This document shows, piece after piece, positions 41,297-50,265 of a DNA stretch of 64,000 bases. How positions within the stretch are numbered: position 1 is the first letter of the stretch; each line of letters opens with the position of its first letter. The position numbers were made by a program, and so were the translations under genes. The stretch is taken from NCBI RefSeq assembly GCF_002102265.1, contig NZ_LQPG01000007.1, positions 124,001 through 188,000 of the forward strand, read 5' to 3'. Source of the DNA: Mycolicibacter longobardus. GTDB lineage: Bacteria > Actinomycetota > Actinomycetes > Mycobacteriales > Mycobacteriaceae. Below the pieces are notes generated by a model. The model was not told the DNA's origin, made no database searches, and was given only the letters and a program-made list of their open reading frames with translations.

Positions 41297-41999
41297 TCGC
41301 CGCGAACTCCGGGGCGATCAGGTCGGCCACCCGCGGCCAGGGCACGGTGATCACCGCAAGGCCGCGGCCGAACTGGTAGTCCGGGAAGTGCAGCTCGATG
41401 CCCTCGGCGGTGGGGATCCAGTACTTGAAGTTGATGTCGAGCGGCGCCACCTCGTTGCCGAACTGCCAGGTGCCCTGCCTGGGCGCCGCGTAGACGGTGG
41501 GCAGGATCTGTTTGGTCTGCTCGGCCAGCCGGGCCAGGCCGGCCGATCTGTCGAGGAACAGATTGTCCCAGGTGATGAGGATGCCGCTGCGTTTGTCGAA
41601 TACCCGGGTGGCTACCGCGTGAAAAGGCATATTCGGCTGATCGGCGTTGTATTCGCCGACGAAAAGCTCAGAGACGGTGATCGGGCGAAATGACAAGGTG
41701 CCGGTGGAATTGAACGTCCAGGGGACGGTCTTGCTCGCGCTGGGTTCGTACGTCGCGACCTGCCCGCGAGCCTCCGCGTCGATCACCTCGTTGATGGACG
41801 CCGCGATGTTCTCGTCACCCCCGGCCAGGCGTTGATAATGAACTTCCCAGGTACCCAAGCGATCCGGACTGGTACCGGCGATCACATCCGGGATCGCGAT
41901 GTAGCCGCCGGCCGCGTCGGGCTCAGCCGACGCCCCCGAGTCGGCCACACCCCAGGCGACCGTCAATATCACCATGCAGATAATCCCCAGTCGCCCCAT
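41286..41999 (-). CDS. Secreted DUF3298 (RsiV-like) domain protein
   Basis: A 237-residue exported protein: signal peptide MGRLGIICMVILTVAWGVADSGASA with likely cleavage near residue 25, then an RsiV/DUF3298-like domain (VHYQRLAGGDENIAASINEVIDAEAR ... DLNFKY-like IDINFKYWIPTAEGIELHFPDYQFG). The C-terminal motif FPDYQ.G..... is typical of the family. No membrane helix follows, so it is free or wall-associated in the envelope. It is convergent with the carotenoid oxygenase and the two coding ends overlap by 11 bases. Role unknown. Confidence 0.85.
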   Translation of the reverse strand: MGRLGIICMVILTVAWGVADSGASAEPDAAGGYIAIPDVIAGTSPDRLGTWEVHYQRLAGGDENIAASINEVIDAEARGQVATYEPSASKTVPWTFNSTGTLSFRPITVSELFVGEYNADQPNMPFHAVATRVFDKRSGILITWDNLFLDRSAGLARLAEQTKQILPTVYAAPRQGTWQFGNEVAPLDINFKYWIPTAEGIELHFPDYQFGRGLAVITVPWPRVADLIAPEFAAITG

Positions 42000-42196
42000 A
42001 CCGTGCCCCTTTGTCAGCGTCGGGTTTCAAATCAAAGAATAGCCGACAGATGAAATCCGAGAGTCGGAATCGGCGCGCAAAGAAGCCATTACGGCGATAC
42101 CCAGAATTCGATTGCAGCGGTAATCGAAATCTGACGGAGCGGGCCGACTCGGGGCGCGGCGGGGCGCGAACCTCGTCCGGCACCCCCTCTCGCGAT

Positions 42197-42214
42197 TACT
42201 AGGATGTCCTAGTA
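42197..42214 (+). promoter_or_regulatory. Operator palindrome before the valine catabolism operon
   Basis: TACTAGGATGTCCTAGTA: eight-base inverted arms (TACTAGGA/TCCTAGTA) around a TG centre, 55 bases upstream of mmsA. A palindrome this long is unlikely by chance and suits a dimeric repressor. No regulator gene is adjacent. The rest of the 270-base gap 42000-42269 shows nothing that I recognise. Confidence 0.65.
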
Positions 42215-42269
42215 TTCTCGGGGTTGGGCCGATCCGGCTCACCACTGAAAACCTTCACGGGATGGCCGC

Positions 42270-43790
42270 ATGAGCACACAGATTCCGCACTTCGTCGATG
42301 GCCGCCGAGTCTCCGGCACATCGCAGCGCAGCACCGACGTTTTCGACCCCAACACCGGCGAGGTGCAGGCGACCCTGCCGCTGGCCAACTCCGCCGACGT
42401 CGACGCCGCCGTCACCTCGGCAGCGCAGGCCCAGCGCGATTGGGCCGCCTACAACCCGCAGCGCCGGGCCCGGGTGATGATGCGTTTCATCGACCTGGTC
42501 AACAGAAACGTCGACGAGCTGGCCGAGCTGCTCTCCCGCGAGCACGGCAAGACCCTCGACGACGCCCGCGGCGACATCCAGCGCGGCATCGAGGTTATCG
42601 AGTTCTGCGTCGGCATCCCGCACCTGCTCAAGGGCGAGCACACCGAGGGCGCCGGGCCGGGCATCGACGTGTACTCGCTGCGCCAGCCGCTGGGCGTGGT
42701 CGCCGGGATCACCCCGTTCAACTTCCCCGCGATGATCCCGCTGTGGCAGGCCGGCCCGGCGCTGGCCTGCGGCAATGCGTTCATCCTCAAACCGTCCGAG
42801 CGCGACCCGTCAGTGCCGGTGCGCCTCGCCGAGCTGTTCGTCGAGGCCGGGCTGCCGCCGGGGGTACTGCAGGTGGTGCACGGCGACAAGGAAGCCGTCG
42901 ACGCGCTGCTGCACCACCCGGGCGTCGCTGCGATCGGCTTCGTCGGCAGCTCCGACATCGCGCAGTACATCTACTCGACGGCCACCGCCAACGGCAAACG
43001 CGCCCAGTGCTTCGGCGGAGCCAAGAACCACATGATCGTGATGCCCGACGCCGACCTGGACCAGGCCGTCGACGCACTGATCGGCGCCGGCTACGGCAGC
43101 GCCGGCGAGCGCTGCATGGCCATCAGTGTGGCGGTGCCCGTCGGCGAGCAGACCGCCGAGCGGCTGCGGGCCCGGCTGACCGAGCGGATCAACAACCTGC
43201 GGGTCGGCCACAGCCTGGACCCCAAGGCCGACTACGGTCCACTGGTCACCCGGGCCGCCCTCGAGCGCGTCAACGACTACATCGGCCAAGGCGTGGCCGC
43301 CGGTGCCGAACTGGTGATCGACGGCCGTGAACGGGCCAGCGACGACACCCAGTTCGGTGACGCGGACCTGACCGGCGGCTTCTTCGCCGGGCCGACGCTC
43401 TTCGACCACGTCACCACCGAGATGTCGATCTACACCGACGAGATCTTCGGCCCGGTGCTGTGCATGGTCAGAGCCTCGAACTACGAAGAGGCACTGGCAT
43501 TGCCGTCAGAACACGAGTACGGCAACGGGGTGGCGATCTTCACCCGCGACGGCGACACCGCCCGCGACTTCACCTCCCGGGTGCAGGTCGGCATGGTCGG
43601 GGTCAACGTGCCGATCCCGGTGCCGGTGGCCTATCACACCTTCGGCGGCTGGAAGCGGTCCGGTTTCGGCGACCTCAACCAGCACGGCACGGCGTCCATC
43701 ACCTTCTACACCAAGGTCAAGACCGTCACCCAGCGCTGGCCGTCGGGTATCAAGGACGGCGCCGAATTCCACATCCCCACAATGGAATAG
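42270..43790 (+). CDS. mmsA: Methylmalonate-semialdehyde dehydrogenase (acylating)
   Basis: CoA-acylating aldehyde dehydrogenase of 506 residues, the usual MmsA length. Features: GVVAGITPFNFPAMIPLW, catalytic Cys in GSAGERCMAIS and the late block GVNVPIPVPVAYHTFGGWKRS that marks MmsA. It converts methylmalonate semialdehyde to propionyl-CoA at the end of valine catabolism. Followed by an acyl-CoA dehydrogenase and mmsB, the standard set. Confidence 0.95.
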   Translation: MSTQIPHFVDGRRVSGTSQRSTDVFDPNTGEVQATLPLANSADVDAAVTSAAQAQRDWAAYNPQRRARVMMRFIDLVNRNVDELAELLSREHGKTLDDARGDIQRGIEVIEFCVGIPHLLKGEHTEGAGPGIDVYSLRQPLGVVAGITPFNFPAMIPLWQAGPALACGNAFILKPSERDPSVPVRLAELFVEAGLPPGVLQVVHGDKEAVDALLHHPGVAAIGFVGSSDIAQYIYSTATANGKRAQCFGGAKNHMIVMPDADLDQAVDALIGAGYGSAGERCMAISVAVPVGEQTAERLRARLTERINNLRVGHSLDPKADYGPLVTRAALERVNDYIGQGVAAGAELVIDGRERASDDTQFGDADLTGGFFAGPTLFDHVTTEMSIYTDEIFGPVLCMVRASNYEEALALPSEHEYGNGVAIFTRDGDTARDFTSRVQVGMVGVNVPIPVPVAYHTFGGWKRSGFGDLNQHGTASITFYTKVKTVTQRWPSGIKDGAEFHIPTME

Positions 43791-43800
43791 GGACCCCCGG

Positions 43801-44976
43801 ATGAACACGACCTTGGACGACGAAGAACGGGTGATCGTCGACACCGCGGCGGCGTTCGCCGACAAGCGCCTTGCCCCGTATGCGCTGGAATGGGATGCCA
43901 CCCACCACTTTCCGGTCGACGTGATGCGGGAGGCGGCCGAGCTGGGCATGGCGGCGATCTACTGCCGCGACGACGTCGGCGGGTCCGGGCTGCGCCGCCT
44001 GGACGGGGTGCGTATCTTCGAGCAGTTGGCGATCGCCGACCCGGTGATCGCCGCCTACCTGTCGATCCACAACATGTGCGCCTGGATGATCGACACCTAC
44101 GGCACCGAAGATCAGCGCAAGAGCTGGGTACCCAGGTTGGCGTCGATGGAGGTCGTCGCCAGCTACTGCCTCACCGAGCCCGGCGCCGGATCGGACGCCA
44201 GCGCGTTGAGCACCCGTGCGGTGCGGCAGGGAGACTACTACGTACTCGACGGCGTCAAGCAGTTCATCTCCGGCGCCGGAGTCTCGGACGTGTATGTGGT
44301 GATGGCGCGCACCGGCGACCCGGAAAGCAAACCCGGCCCCCGGGGTATCTCCACGTTCATCATCGAAAAGGACACGCCGGGACTGAGTTTCGGTGCCGCC
44401 GAGCAGAAGATGGGCTGGAACTCCCAGCCGACCGCACAGGTGATTCTCGACGGTGTACGGGTGCCCGCCGAGGCGATGCTCGGCGGTCCGGAGGGCGAGG
44501 GCAACGGCTTCACCATCGCGATGAGCGGCCTCAACGGCGGCCGGATCAACATCGCGGCCTGCTCGTTGGGGGGTGGCCAGGCCGCGTTCGACAAGACCGG
44601 CCGTTACCTGGCCGACCGGACGGCATTCGGCAAGGCGCTGCTCGACGAGCCGACCATCAGGTTCACCCTCGCCGACATGGCCACCGCACTGGAGACCTCG
44701 CGGCTGCTGCTCTGGCGCGCGGCGACCGCGCTGGATGACAACGCCGGCGACAAGGTGGAGCTGTGCGCGATGGCCAAACGCTACGTCACCGACGCCTGCT
44801 TCGACGTCGCCGACCAGGCGCTGCAACTGCACGGCGGGTACGGGTATCTGCGCGAATACGGTCTGGAGAAAATCGTCCGGGATCTGCGGGTGCACCGCAT
44901 CCTGGAGGGCACCAACGAGATCATGCGGCTGGTGATCGGCCGGGCCGAGGCTGCCCGCGTCCGCTCCGGCCAGTAA
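43801..44976 (+). CDS. Acyl-CoA dehydrogenase, probable isobutyryl-CoA dehydrogenase
   Basis: Full-length acyl-CoA dehydrogenase, 391 residues: YCLTEPGAGSDASALSTRAV, KMGWNSQPTAQVILDGVRVP and QLHGGYGYLREYGLEKIVRD, then HRILEGTNEIMRLVIGR, where the Glu of LEGT is the usual base for short-chain enzymes. Its place between mmsA and mmsB makes isobutyryl-CoA the likely substrate. Starts 10 bases after mmsA. Confidence 0.92.
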   Translation: MNTTLDDEERVIVDTAAAFADKRLAPYALEWDATHHFPVDVMREAAELGMAAIYCRDDVGGSGLRRLDGVRIFEQLAIADPVIAAYLSIHNMCAWMIDTYGTEDQRKSWVPRLASMEVVASYCLTEPGAGSDASALSTRAVRQGDYYVLDGVKQFISGAGVSDVYVVMARTGDPESKPGPRGISTFIIEKDTPGLSFGAAEQKMGWNSQPTAQVILDGVRVPAEAMLGGPEGEGNGFTIAMSGLNGGRINIAACSLGGGQAAFDKTGRYLADRTAFGKALLDEPTIRFTLADMATALETSRLLLWRAATALDDNAGDKVELCAMAKRYVTDACFDVADQALQLHGGYGYLREYGLEKIVRDLRVHRILEGTNEIMRLVIGRAEAARVRSGQ

Positions 44977-44993
44977 CCCCGCGAAGGAGACAC

Positions 44994-45878
44994 ATGGCGG
45001 ACATCCGCACGGTCGCGTTTCTCGGCCTGGGCCACATGGGTGGGCCGATGTCGGCGAACCTGGTCGCCGCCGGGCACACCGTGCGCGGCTTCGACCCGGC
45101 GCCGGCGGCCGCGGCGGCCGCCGAACAGCACGGCGTGAGCATCCACCCGAGTGCCGCCGAGGCGGTGGCCGGCGCCGACGCGGTGGTCACCATGCTTCCG
45201 CACGGGGAGGCGGTGAAGCGCTGTTACGCCGAGATCCTCACCAGCGCCCGGCCGGACACCCTGTTCATCGACAGCTCCACGATCTCGGTGGCCGACGCCC
45301 GCGAGGTACACGCGCTGGCCGGCTCACACGGGTTCGACCAGCTCGACGCGCCGGTGTCCGGCGGGGTCACCGGGGCGGTCGCCGGACGCCTGGCGTTCAT
45401 GGTGGGCGGCGATCAGGCCGCGGTGGCGCGTGCCCAGGCGGTGTTGGAGCCGATGGCCGCCAAGATCATCCACTGCGGCGGGGCGGGCGCCGGCCAGGCC
45501 GCCAAGATCTGCAACAACATGGTGCTGGCCGTCCAGCAGGTGGCCGTCGCCGAGGCGTTCGTGCTGGCCGAAAAACTCGGGCTGGCCGACCAGGCCCTGT
45601 TCGACGTGATGACCGGGGCCACCGGAAACTGCTGGGCGCTGCACACCAACTGCCCGGTTCCGGGACCGGTGCCCACCTCCCCGGCCAACCGGAACTTCGA
45701 GCCGGGTTTCGCCACCGCGCTGATGAACAAGGACCTGGGCCTGGCGATGGACGCGGTTGCCTCGACCGGGTCAGCTGCCCCGCTCGGCAGCCACGCCGCG
45801 GCGATCTACGCCGACTTCGCCGCCGAACACGGCGCGCAGGACTTCAGCGCGGTGATCAACCTACTGCGGGAGGGCTGA
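44994..45878 (+). CDS. mmsB: 3-hydroxyisobutyrate dehydrogenase
   Basis: NAD-dependent beta-hydroxyacid dehydrogenase, 294 residues: Rossmann motif VAFLGLGHMGGPMSANL, substrate motif DAPVSGGVTGAVAGRLAFMVGG, and the catalytic-lysine helix GAGQAAKICNNM. It oxidises 3-hydroxyisobutyrate to methylmalonate semialdehyde for MmsA. ATG follows AAGGAG. Its 3' end overlaps the convergent racemase gene by 23 bases. Confidence 0.95.
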   Translation: MADIRTVAFLGLGHMGGPMSANLVAAGHTVRGFDPAPAAAAAAEQHGVSIHPSAAEAVAGADAVVTMLPHGEAVKRCYAEILTSARPDTLFIDSSTISVADAREVHALAGSHGFDQLDAPVSGGVTGAVAGRLAFMVGGDQAAVARAQAVLEPMAAKIIHCGGAGAGQAAKICNNMVLAVQQVAVAEAFVLAEKLGLADQALFDVMTGATGNCWALHTNCPVPGPVPTSPANRNFEPGFATALMNKDLGLAMDAVASTGSAAPLGSHAAAIYADFAAEHGAQDFSAVINLLREG

Positions 45879-46977
45879 GCGCCCCGCCGACCTTCCAGCG
45901 GGACAACAGATTCCGAATCTCTTCCGGGCCGGCGGACAGCGGCTTCGGTGGCGCTGCCGGTGTTCGACTGAATCGCGGTGCCGGTGCAGGCTGACGCACT
46001 CCATCGACCTCGATGAAGGCGTCCCGGGCCTGGTTGTGCGGATGCTCGTGTGCCTCCCACGGGCTCAGCACGGGCACGACGCAGGCGTCCGATTCAGCGA
46101 ACGCCGCCGCCCATTCGTCACGGGTGCGTTCCTTGAACGCGGCGCCGATGACGTCGCGCAGTTCATCCCAGCGGGTGCTGTCGAGCTGGAACGGCAGCTC
46201 CGGATCATCGATGCCGAGTCCGTCCAGCAGCTGCAGATAGAACGGGTGCTCGACACAGCCGACTGCCACGTATTTGCCATCGGCGCACTCGTAGGTGTCG
46301 TAGAACGGAGCGCCACCGTCGAGCAGGTTCTGCCCACGCGGCTGGTTCCACAGCCCGTTGTGGTGCATGCCGTGCATGAATGCGGTGAGCAGCGCCGAAC
46401 CGTCGACCATCGCCGCGTCGATCACCTGCCCAAGGCCGGAGCGTTCGCGCTCGTAGAGCCCGCCGAGCACACCGAGTGCGAGAAGCATTCCGCCGCCGGC
46501 GAAGTCGCCGATGATGTTGGCCGGCGGTAGCGGACGCTCCCCGGCGCGGCCGACGAGATCGAGCGCCCCGGAGATGGCGATGTAGTTGATGTCGTGGCCG
46601 GCGAGAGGGGCCAGCGGCCCGTCCTGCCCATAGCCGGTCATCCGTCCGTACAGCAGCCGCGGGTTGCGCGACATCAGGTCGTCCGGACCGATTCCGAGCC
46701 GTTCGGCGACACCGGGACGGAAGCCCTCGATAAACACGTCCGCAGCGTCAACGAGCCCAAAGAGGGTCTCGCGGTCTGCGGGTTCTTTGAGGTCGAGCCG
46801 GATGGTGTGCTTGCCGCGGTCCAGCGGTCCGTCGGGCGGCACCAACCCGGCGCCGGGAGCGCCGCCCCGGTCGACCCGGACCACCTCGGCGCCCAGGTCG
46901 GCGAGGATCATGGCACCGAACGGGGCCGGCGCCAGCCCTGCCATCTCGACGACCTTGACACCGTGCAGCGGACCCAT
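45856..46977 (-). CDS. mcr: Alpha-methylacyl-CoA racemase (CaiB/BaiF family)
   Basis: Family III CoA-transferase fold, 373 residues. The stretch RMTGYGQDGPLAPLAGHDINYIAISGAL with downstream ANIIGDFAGGGMLLALGVLGGLYERERSG and DAAMVDGSALL matches the Mcr/AMACR racemases, including the active-site His and Asp. It interconverts 2R and 2S methyl-branched acyl-CoAs so that beta-oxidation can proceed on sterol side chains or branched acids. ATG at 46977; upstream in-frame sequence overlaps the acyl-CoA dehydrogenase gene. Co-transcribed with that gene (2-base gap). Confidence 0.93.
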   Translation of the reverse strand: MGPLHGVKVVEMAGLAPAPFGAMILADLGAEVVRVDRGGAPGAGLVPPDGPLDRGKHTIRLDLKEPADRETLFGLVDAADVFIEGFRPGVAERLGIGPDDLMSRNPRLLYGRMTGYGQDGPLAPLAGHDINYIAISGALDLVGRAGERPLPPANIIGDFAGGGMLLALGVLGGLYERERSGLGQVIDAAMVDGSALLTAFMHGMHHNGLWNQPRGQNLLDGGAPFYDTYECADGKYVAVGCVEHPFYLQLLDGLGIDDPELPFQLDSTRWDELRDVIGAAFKERTRDEWAAAFAESDACVVPVLSPWEAHEHPHNQARDAFIEVDGVRQPAPAPRFSRTPAAPPKPLSAGPEEIRNLLSRWKVGGALSPPAVG

Positions 46978-46979
46978 GG

Positions 46980-48128
46980 TCACAGGCTCTTTCCGATGAT
47001 CATCTTCATGATCTCGTTGGTGCCCCCGTAGATCTTCTGGATACGGGAGTCGGCGAACACCCGAGAGATCGGGTACTCGGTCATGTAGCCGTAGCCACCG
47101 AACAACTGGAGACATTCGTCGGCGACCTTGCACTGCTGGTCGGCGAGCCACCACTTGGCCTTGGCCACGGTCGGCACGTCCAATTCGCCCACCAGGTGCT
47201 TGGCGATGCAGTCATCGACGAAGCTCCACGCGACGCTCTTGATGGTGTCGCACTCGGCGAGCACGAACTGGGTGTTCTGGAACTTGAAGATCGGTTTGCC
47301 GAACGCTTCCCGCTCCTTGGTGTAGGCGACAGTGAGCTCGACGGTCTTCTCGATCACGGCAGCGGCGATCACGCCGAGGAAGAGCCGCTCCTGGGGCAGC
47401 TGCTGCATCAGCTGGATGAAGCCCAGCCCTTCGGCGGTGCCCACCAGGTTGGACTGGGGAACCCGGACGTCGTCGAAGAACAGCTCGACGGTGTCCTGGC
47501 CGTGCTGGCCGATCTTCTCCAGATTGCGGCCGCGCCGGAAGCCGTCGCGATCCGTCTCCACCACAATGAGCGAGGTGCTGTCCACGCCGTTGCTCTCGGG
47601 ATTGGTCTTGGCGGCCACGATCACCAGATCCGCCAGGTAGCCGTTGGAGATGAACGTCTTGGACCCGTTGATCACATAGTCGTCACCGTCCTTGACGGCC
47701 TTGGTCTTGATGCTCTGCAGATCCGAGCCGGTGCCCGGCTCGGTCATGGCGATGGCGCCGATGGCTTCGCCGCTGGCCATCTTCGGCAGCCAGGCCTGCT
47801 TCTGCTCTTCGGTGCCATAGCTGCTGATGTAGTGGGCGACGATGGTGCTGTGCAGCGGGCCACCGAAACTCGGTGCCAGGGCACGCATCTGCTCGATCGC
47901 GATCACTGCGTCATGGGCGAAGGTGCCGCCGCCGCCGCCGTACTCCTCGGGGATGCTCGGGCACAGCAGTCCGAGGTCACCGGCCTTTTTCCAGACCTCG
48001 CGGTCGGTGTGCTGCTGGGCGCCCCATCGCTCCTCGTTCGGGGTGCATTCCTTCTCGTAGAACCGGCGCGCGAGATCGGTCAGCGCGTCCAGGTCCTTGT
48101 CCATCCATGCTGATCGGTGCAAGGCCAC
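46980..48128 (-). CDS. Acyl-CoA dehydrogenase (FadE family)
   Basis: Acyl-CoA dehydrogenase, 382 residues: GAIAMTEPGTGSDLQSIKTKAV, KIGQHGQDTVELFFDDVRVP, QLFGGYGYMTEYPISRVFADSRIQKIYGGTNEIMKMIIGKSL. I chose GTG at 48128 behind GAGGAG. Its promoter resembles that of the operon at 49403 (shared CCATAGCGTCGAA), and both flank the AraC gene. With the racemase it likely handles 2-methyl-branched acyl-CoAs. Confidence 0.92.
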   Translation of the reverse strand: MALHRSAWMDKDLDALTDLARRFYEKECTPNEERWGAQQHTDREVWKKAGDLGLLCPSIPEEYGGGGGTFAHDAVIAIEQMRALAPSFGGPLHSTIVAHYISSYGTEEQKQAWLPKMASGEAIGAIAMTEPGTGSDLQSIKTKAVKDGDDYVINGSKTFISNGYLADLVIVAAKTNPESNGVDSTSLIVVETDRDGFRRGRNLEKIGQHGQDTVELFFDDVRVPQSNLVGTAEGLGFIQLMQQLPQERLFLGVIAAAVIEKTVELTVAYTKEREAFGKPIFKFQNTQFVLAECDTIKSVAWSFVDDCIAKHLVGELDVPTVAKAKWWLADQQCKVADECLQLFGGYGYMTEYPISRVFADSRIQKIYGGTNEIMKMIIGKSL

Positions 48129-48161
48129 GGTTGAACTCCTCTGTTCTGTAATGACTCCTGC

Positions 48162-48199
48162 TTCGACGCTATGGGTCTGGTGGACCGCCACCAATGACC
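48162..48199 (-). promoter_or_regulatory. Promoter region of the FadE-Mcr operon, AraC type
   Basis: On the minus strand GGTCAT (48199-48194) is followed after 19 bases by CCATAGCGTCGAA (48174-48162), 33 bases before the start codon. The operon at 49403 has GGTCAT, 20 bases, then the same 13 bases at 49351-49363. The shared block probably spans the -10 and start site. Confidence 0.6.
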
Positions 48200-48248
48200 G
48201 CGGCGATCACCTCGTTGACCGGATCGCTCGCGGTGCCAAGGCGCGCGT

Positions 48249-49250
48249 TCAGCGCTGATATGAGCCCGGCGCGCTACCGGTCCAACGCCGGAAGGCTCGG
48301 GAGAACGCGCTGGGTTCGGAGAAGCCGAGCCGGCGGGACAGGGCCGCGACGGTTTCGTCGCCGCGCACCAGGCTGGCGATCGCGGCGTCACGCAGGATCT
48401 CTTCCCGGATGTCGCGAGCCGAGGTGTTCTCCTCGCGCAGCTTGCGCCGAAGGGTCTGCGGACTCACGGCCAGTTCGGCCGCGATGTCATCGACGCTTGG
48501 CCAGTCGCCGCCGAGCCCGCGTTGCAGGATGCGCCGCACGTGGCTGGTCAGCGAGACCCCATAGTCACGTCGTTCGAGCACCCCCGCAGGAGAGTCCCGA
48601 AGGAAGTCCATCAACTCCTGCTCGTTGCGCACGATCGGTGCGGAGAGCACCTCGGCGTCGAACACCAGCGCCGGCGCCGGCGCCGAGAACCGCACGGGCG
48701 CACCGAACAGCAGGTCGTAGTCGTCAAGTCCGGGATCCGCTGGGTACGGCACCTCGACACCCCGCAGGGCCACCCTGCGACGAATCGCCCAGCCGATGAA
48801 GCGGTGCATGACGGCCAGCATGGTGTCGATGGCCAGGCCCACCGGCTGGGGCACCGCGCTTATGTCGAACGACAGTCGGGCGACTCCCGCGTCCTCGGAC
48901 AGTGTCACCGGCGGAACCCCCGGCAGTGACTTGTTGAAGCTTTCGAACCGGCCCAGGGCAATGCGCACGTCGGCGGCGCTGAGCAGACCGAAGCACACCA
49001 GGCGAAAGGTGCCGCGCGGCACAGGCTGCAAACCCAGCCCGAGCAGCTCGTCGTCGGTGACCTGCCACACGTGTCGAATCAACGTGGAGGCCTGGGCCGT
49101 CGTGACACGGGACCGCCCCTCGTCGAGCAGCATCGGCTCGATGCCCGCCTCGGTAAGCAGGGTCTTGACGTCCAAATTCAGGCGTCTCCCGAGCTCGACC
49201 ATGTCCTGCACGCGCCGAATCGCGATCGTGTACCCAGAATCGGCGGACAT
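48249..49250 (-). CDS. AraC-family regulator (arabinose-binding-like N-terminus)
   Basis: A 333-residue regulator: N-terminal domain of the kind found in OruR/ArgR-like AraC proteins (about 1-200) and a C-terminal double helix-turn-helix (DDIAAELAVSPQTLRRKLREE ... VAALSRRLGFSEPSAFSRAFRRWTG). ATG at 49250 chosen because homology starts at MSADSGYTIAIRRVQDMVELG. It lies between two operons with near-identical promoter blocks and probably activates both in response to a lipid or acyl-CoA signal. Confidence 0.92.
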   Translation of the reverse strand: MSADSGYTIAIRRVQDMVELGRRLNLDVKTLLTEAGIEPMLLDEGRSRVTTAQASTLIRHVWQVTDDELLGLGLQPVPRGTFRLVCFGLLSAADVRIALGRFESFNKSLPGVPPVTLSEDAGVARLSFDISAVPQPVGLAIDTMLAVMHRFIGWAIRRRVALRGVEVPYPADPGLDDYDLLFGAPVRFSAPAPALVFDAEVLSAPIVRNEQELMDFLRDSPAGVLERRDYGVSLTSHVRRILQRGLGGDWPSVDDIAAELAVSPQTLRRKLREENTSARDIREEILRDAAIASLVRGDETVAALSRRLGFSEPSAFSRAFRRWTGSAPGSYQR

Positions 49251-49285
49251 GACGCCGACCGTAGCAACCGGATCCGGCCACCGGT

Positions 49286-49303
49286 GAAAAGCGTGAGCGT
49301 TTC
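49286..49303 (+). promoter_or_regulatory. Imperfect inverted repeat between AraC and MaoC genes
   Basis: GAAAAGCGTGAGCGTTTC, arms GAAA.GC and GC.TTTC, centred in the 152-base divergent gap. It could be a site for AraC autoregulation. No second copy was found near the FadE promoter, so support is weak. Confidence 0.35.
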
Positions 49304-49324
49304 GGTCAACGGGGCGAGAGGTTT

Positions 49325-49363
49325 GGTCATCGCCGGAGCTCAGTCCCGCTCCATAGCGTCGAA
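49325..49363 (+). promoter_or_regulatory. Promoter region of the MaoC-thiolase operon, AraC type
   Basis: GGTCAT (49325-49330), 20 bases, CCATAGCGTCGAA (49351-49363), 39 bases before the GTG of the MaoC gene. The 13-base block is identical to one at the FadE-Mcr promoter on the other side of the AraC gene. Confidence 0.6.
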
Positions 49364-49402
49364 CGCGACAACTCGCCCGAAGATCCGCACAGGAGTTCAC
49401 CA

Positions 49403-50260
49403 GTGGCCGACAACGAGGGATACAACCTCGACCGCCTCGATGTATGGGGCGAAGAGCAGGAGTTCAAGGTTGAGGCGGAGCGCACGATCGCTTACGCCAA
49501 GGCCACCAACGACCCGATCGCCCAGCACTTGGACGGCACGTACGCGCCGCCGGTGTTTGCGGTCGTGCCGGCCATGGTGATGATGGCCGACGCCACCATG
49601 TCTGTGGTCCCGGACGAGCTGATGCTGCGAATCCTGCATGGCGAGCATGACTTCCGGTTCCACCGCCCGATCGAACCCGGCGAGGTGCTGACCGTTCGGG
49701 CCAAGCCGATCGGTATCGAGGGCAAGTCTTCCGGGGTGGTGGTGACCACGCTGATGGAAACTCGCAGCAACCGCGGCGATCTGGTCAACGAGCAGTACTT
49801 CATCGGGTTCTTCCGCGGCGGCCAATTCGGCCGCTCTCTCGGCGTTCCCGCACCGGATCACGCGTTCGACGAGTCACTGCGTGAGCGCGACCCGGACTTC
49901 ACCGTGGTCCAGCAGTTCGACGAGGACCAGACCTTCCGGTACAGCGAGCCTGCCGGCGACCCGATGCCGATCCACCTGGACGACGAATTCGCCAAGGCCA
50001 TGGGCCTTCCCGGGATCATCATCCACGGGTTGTGCACCATCGCCTTCACCTCGCACGCCTTGATCACCAACATCTGCCCCGAAGATCCCGCCCGGTTGAA
50101 GCGGCTGGCGGTGCGTCTGTCGAAGCCGGGCCGGCCGAAAGAGACCATCACCAGCCGGATCTGGCGCAAGAAAGACGGCGTGTACGCCTATGAGACCGCG
50201 GGCGATGAGAAGCCCGACAAGCTCGTCATCACCGACGGTCTCGCCGAATTCAAGGAGTGA
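49403..50260 (+). CDS. MaoC-like (R)-enoyl-CoA hydratase, double hotdog
   Basis: Hydratase-2 family protein, 285 residues, two hotdog halves; the C-terminal half carries the active-site D186 and H191 in [26 protein letters not shown]. It hydrates trans-2-enoyl-CoA to the (R)-3-hydroxyacyl-CoA, like the hydratase of eukaryotic peroxisomal MFE-2. The gene starts at GTG behind AGGAG and leads an eight-gene operon with an MFE-2-like dehydrogenase and an SCP-x-type thiolase, so it gives the (R)-specific beta-oxidation sequence. Confidence 0.92.
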   Translation: MADNEGYNLDRLDVWGEEQEFKVEAERTIAYAKATNDPIAQHLDGTYAPPVFAVVPAMVMMADATMSVVPDELMLRILHGEHDFRFHRPIEPGEVLTVRAKPIGIEGKSSGVVVTTLMETRSNRGDLVNEQYFIGFFRGGQFGRSLGVPAPDHAFDESLRERDPDFTVVQQFDEDQTFRYSEPAGDPMPIHLDDEFAKAMGLPGIIIHGLCTIAFTSHALITNICPEDPARLKRLAVRLSKPGRPKETITSRIWRKKDGVYAYETAGDEKPDKLVITDGLAEFKE

Positions 50261-50265
50261 ACACT

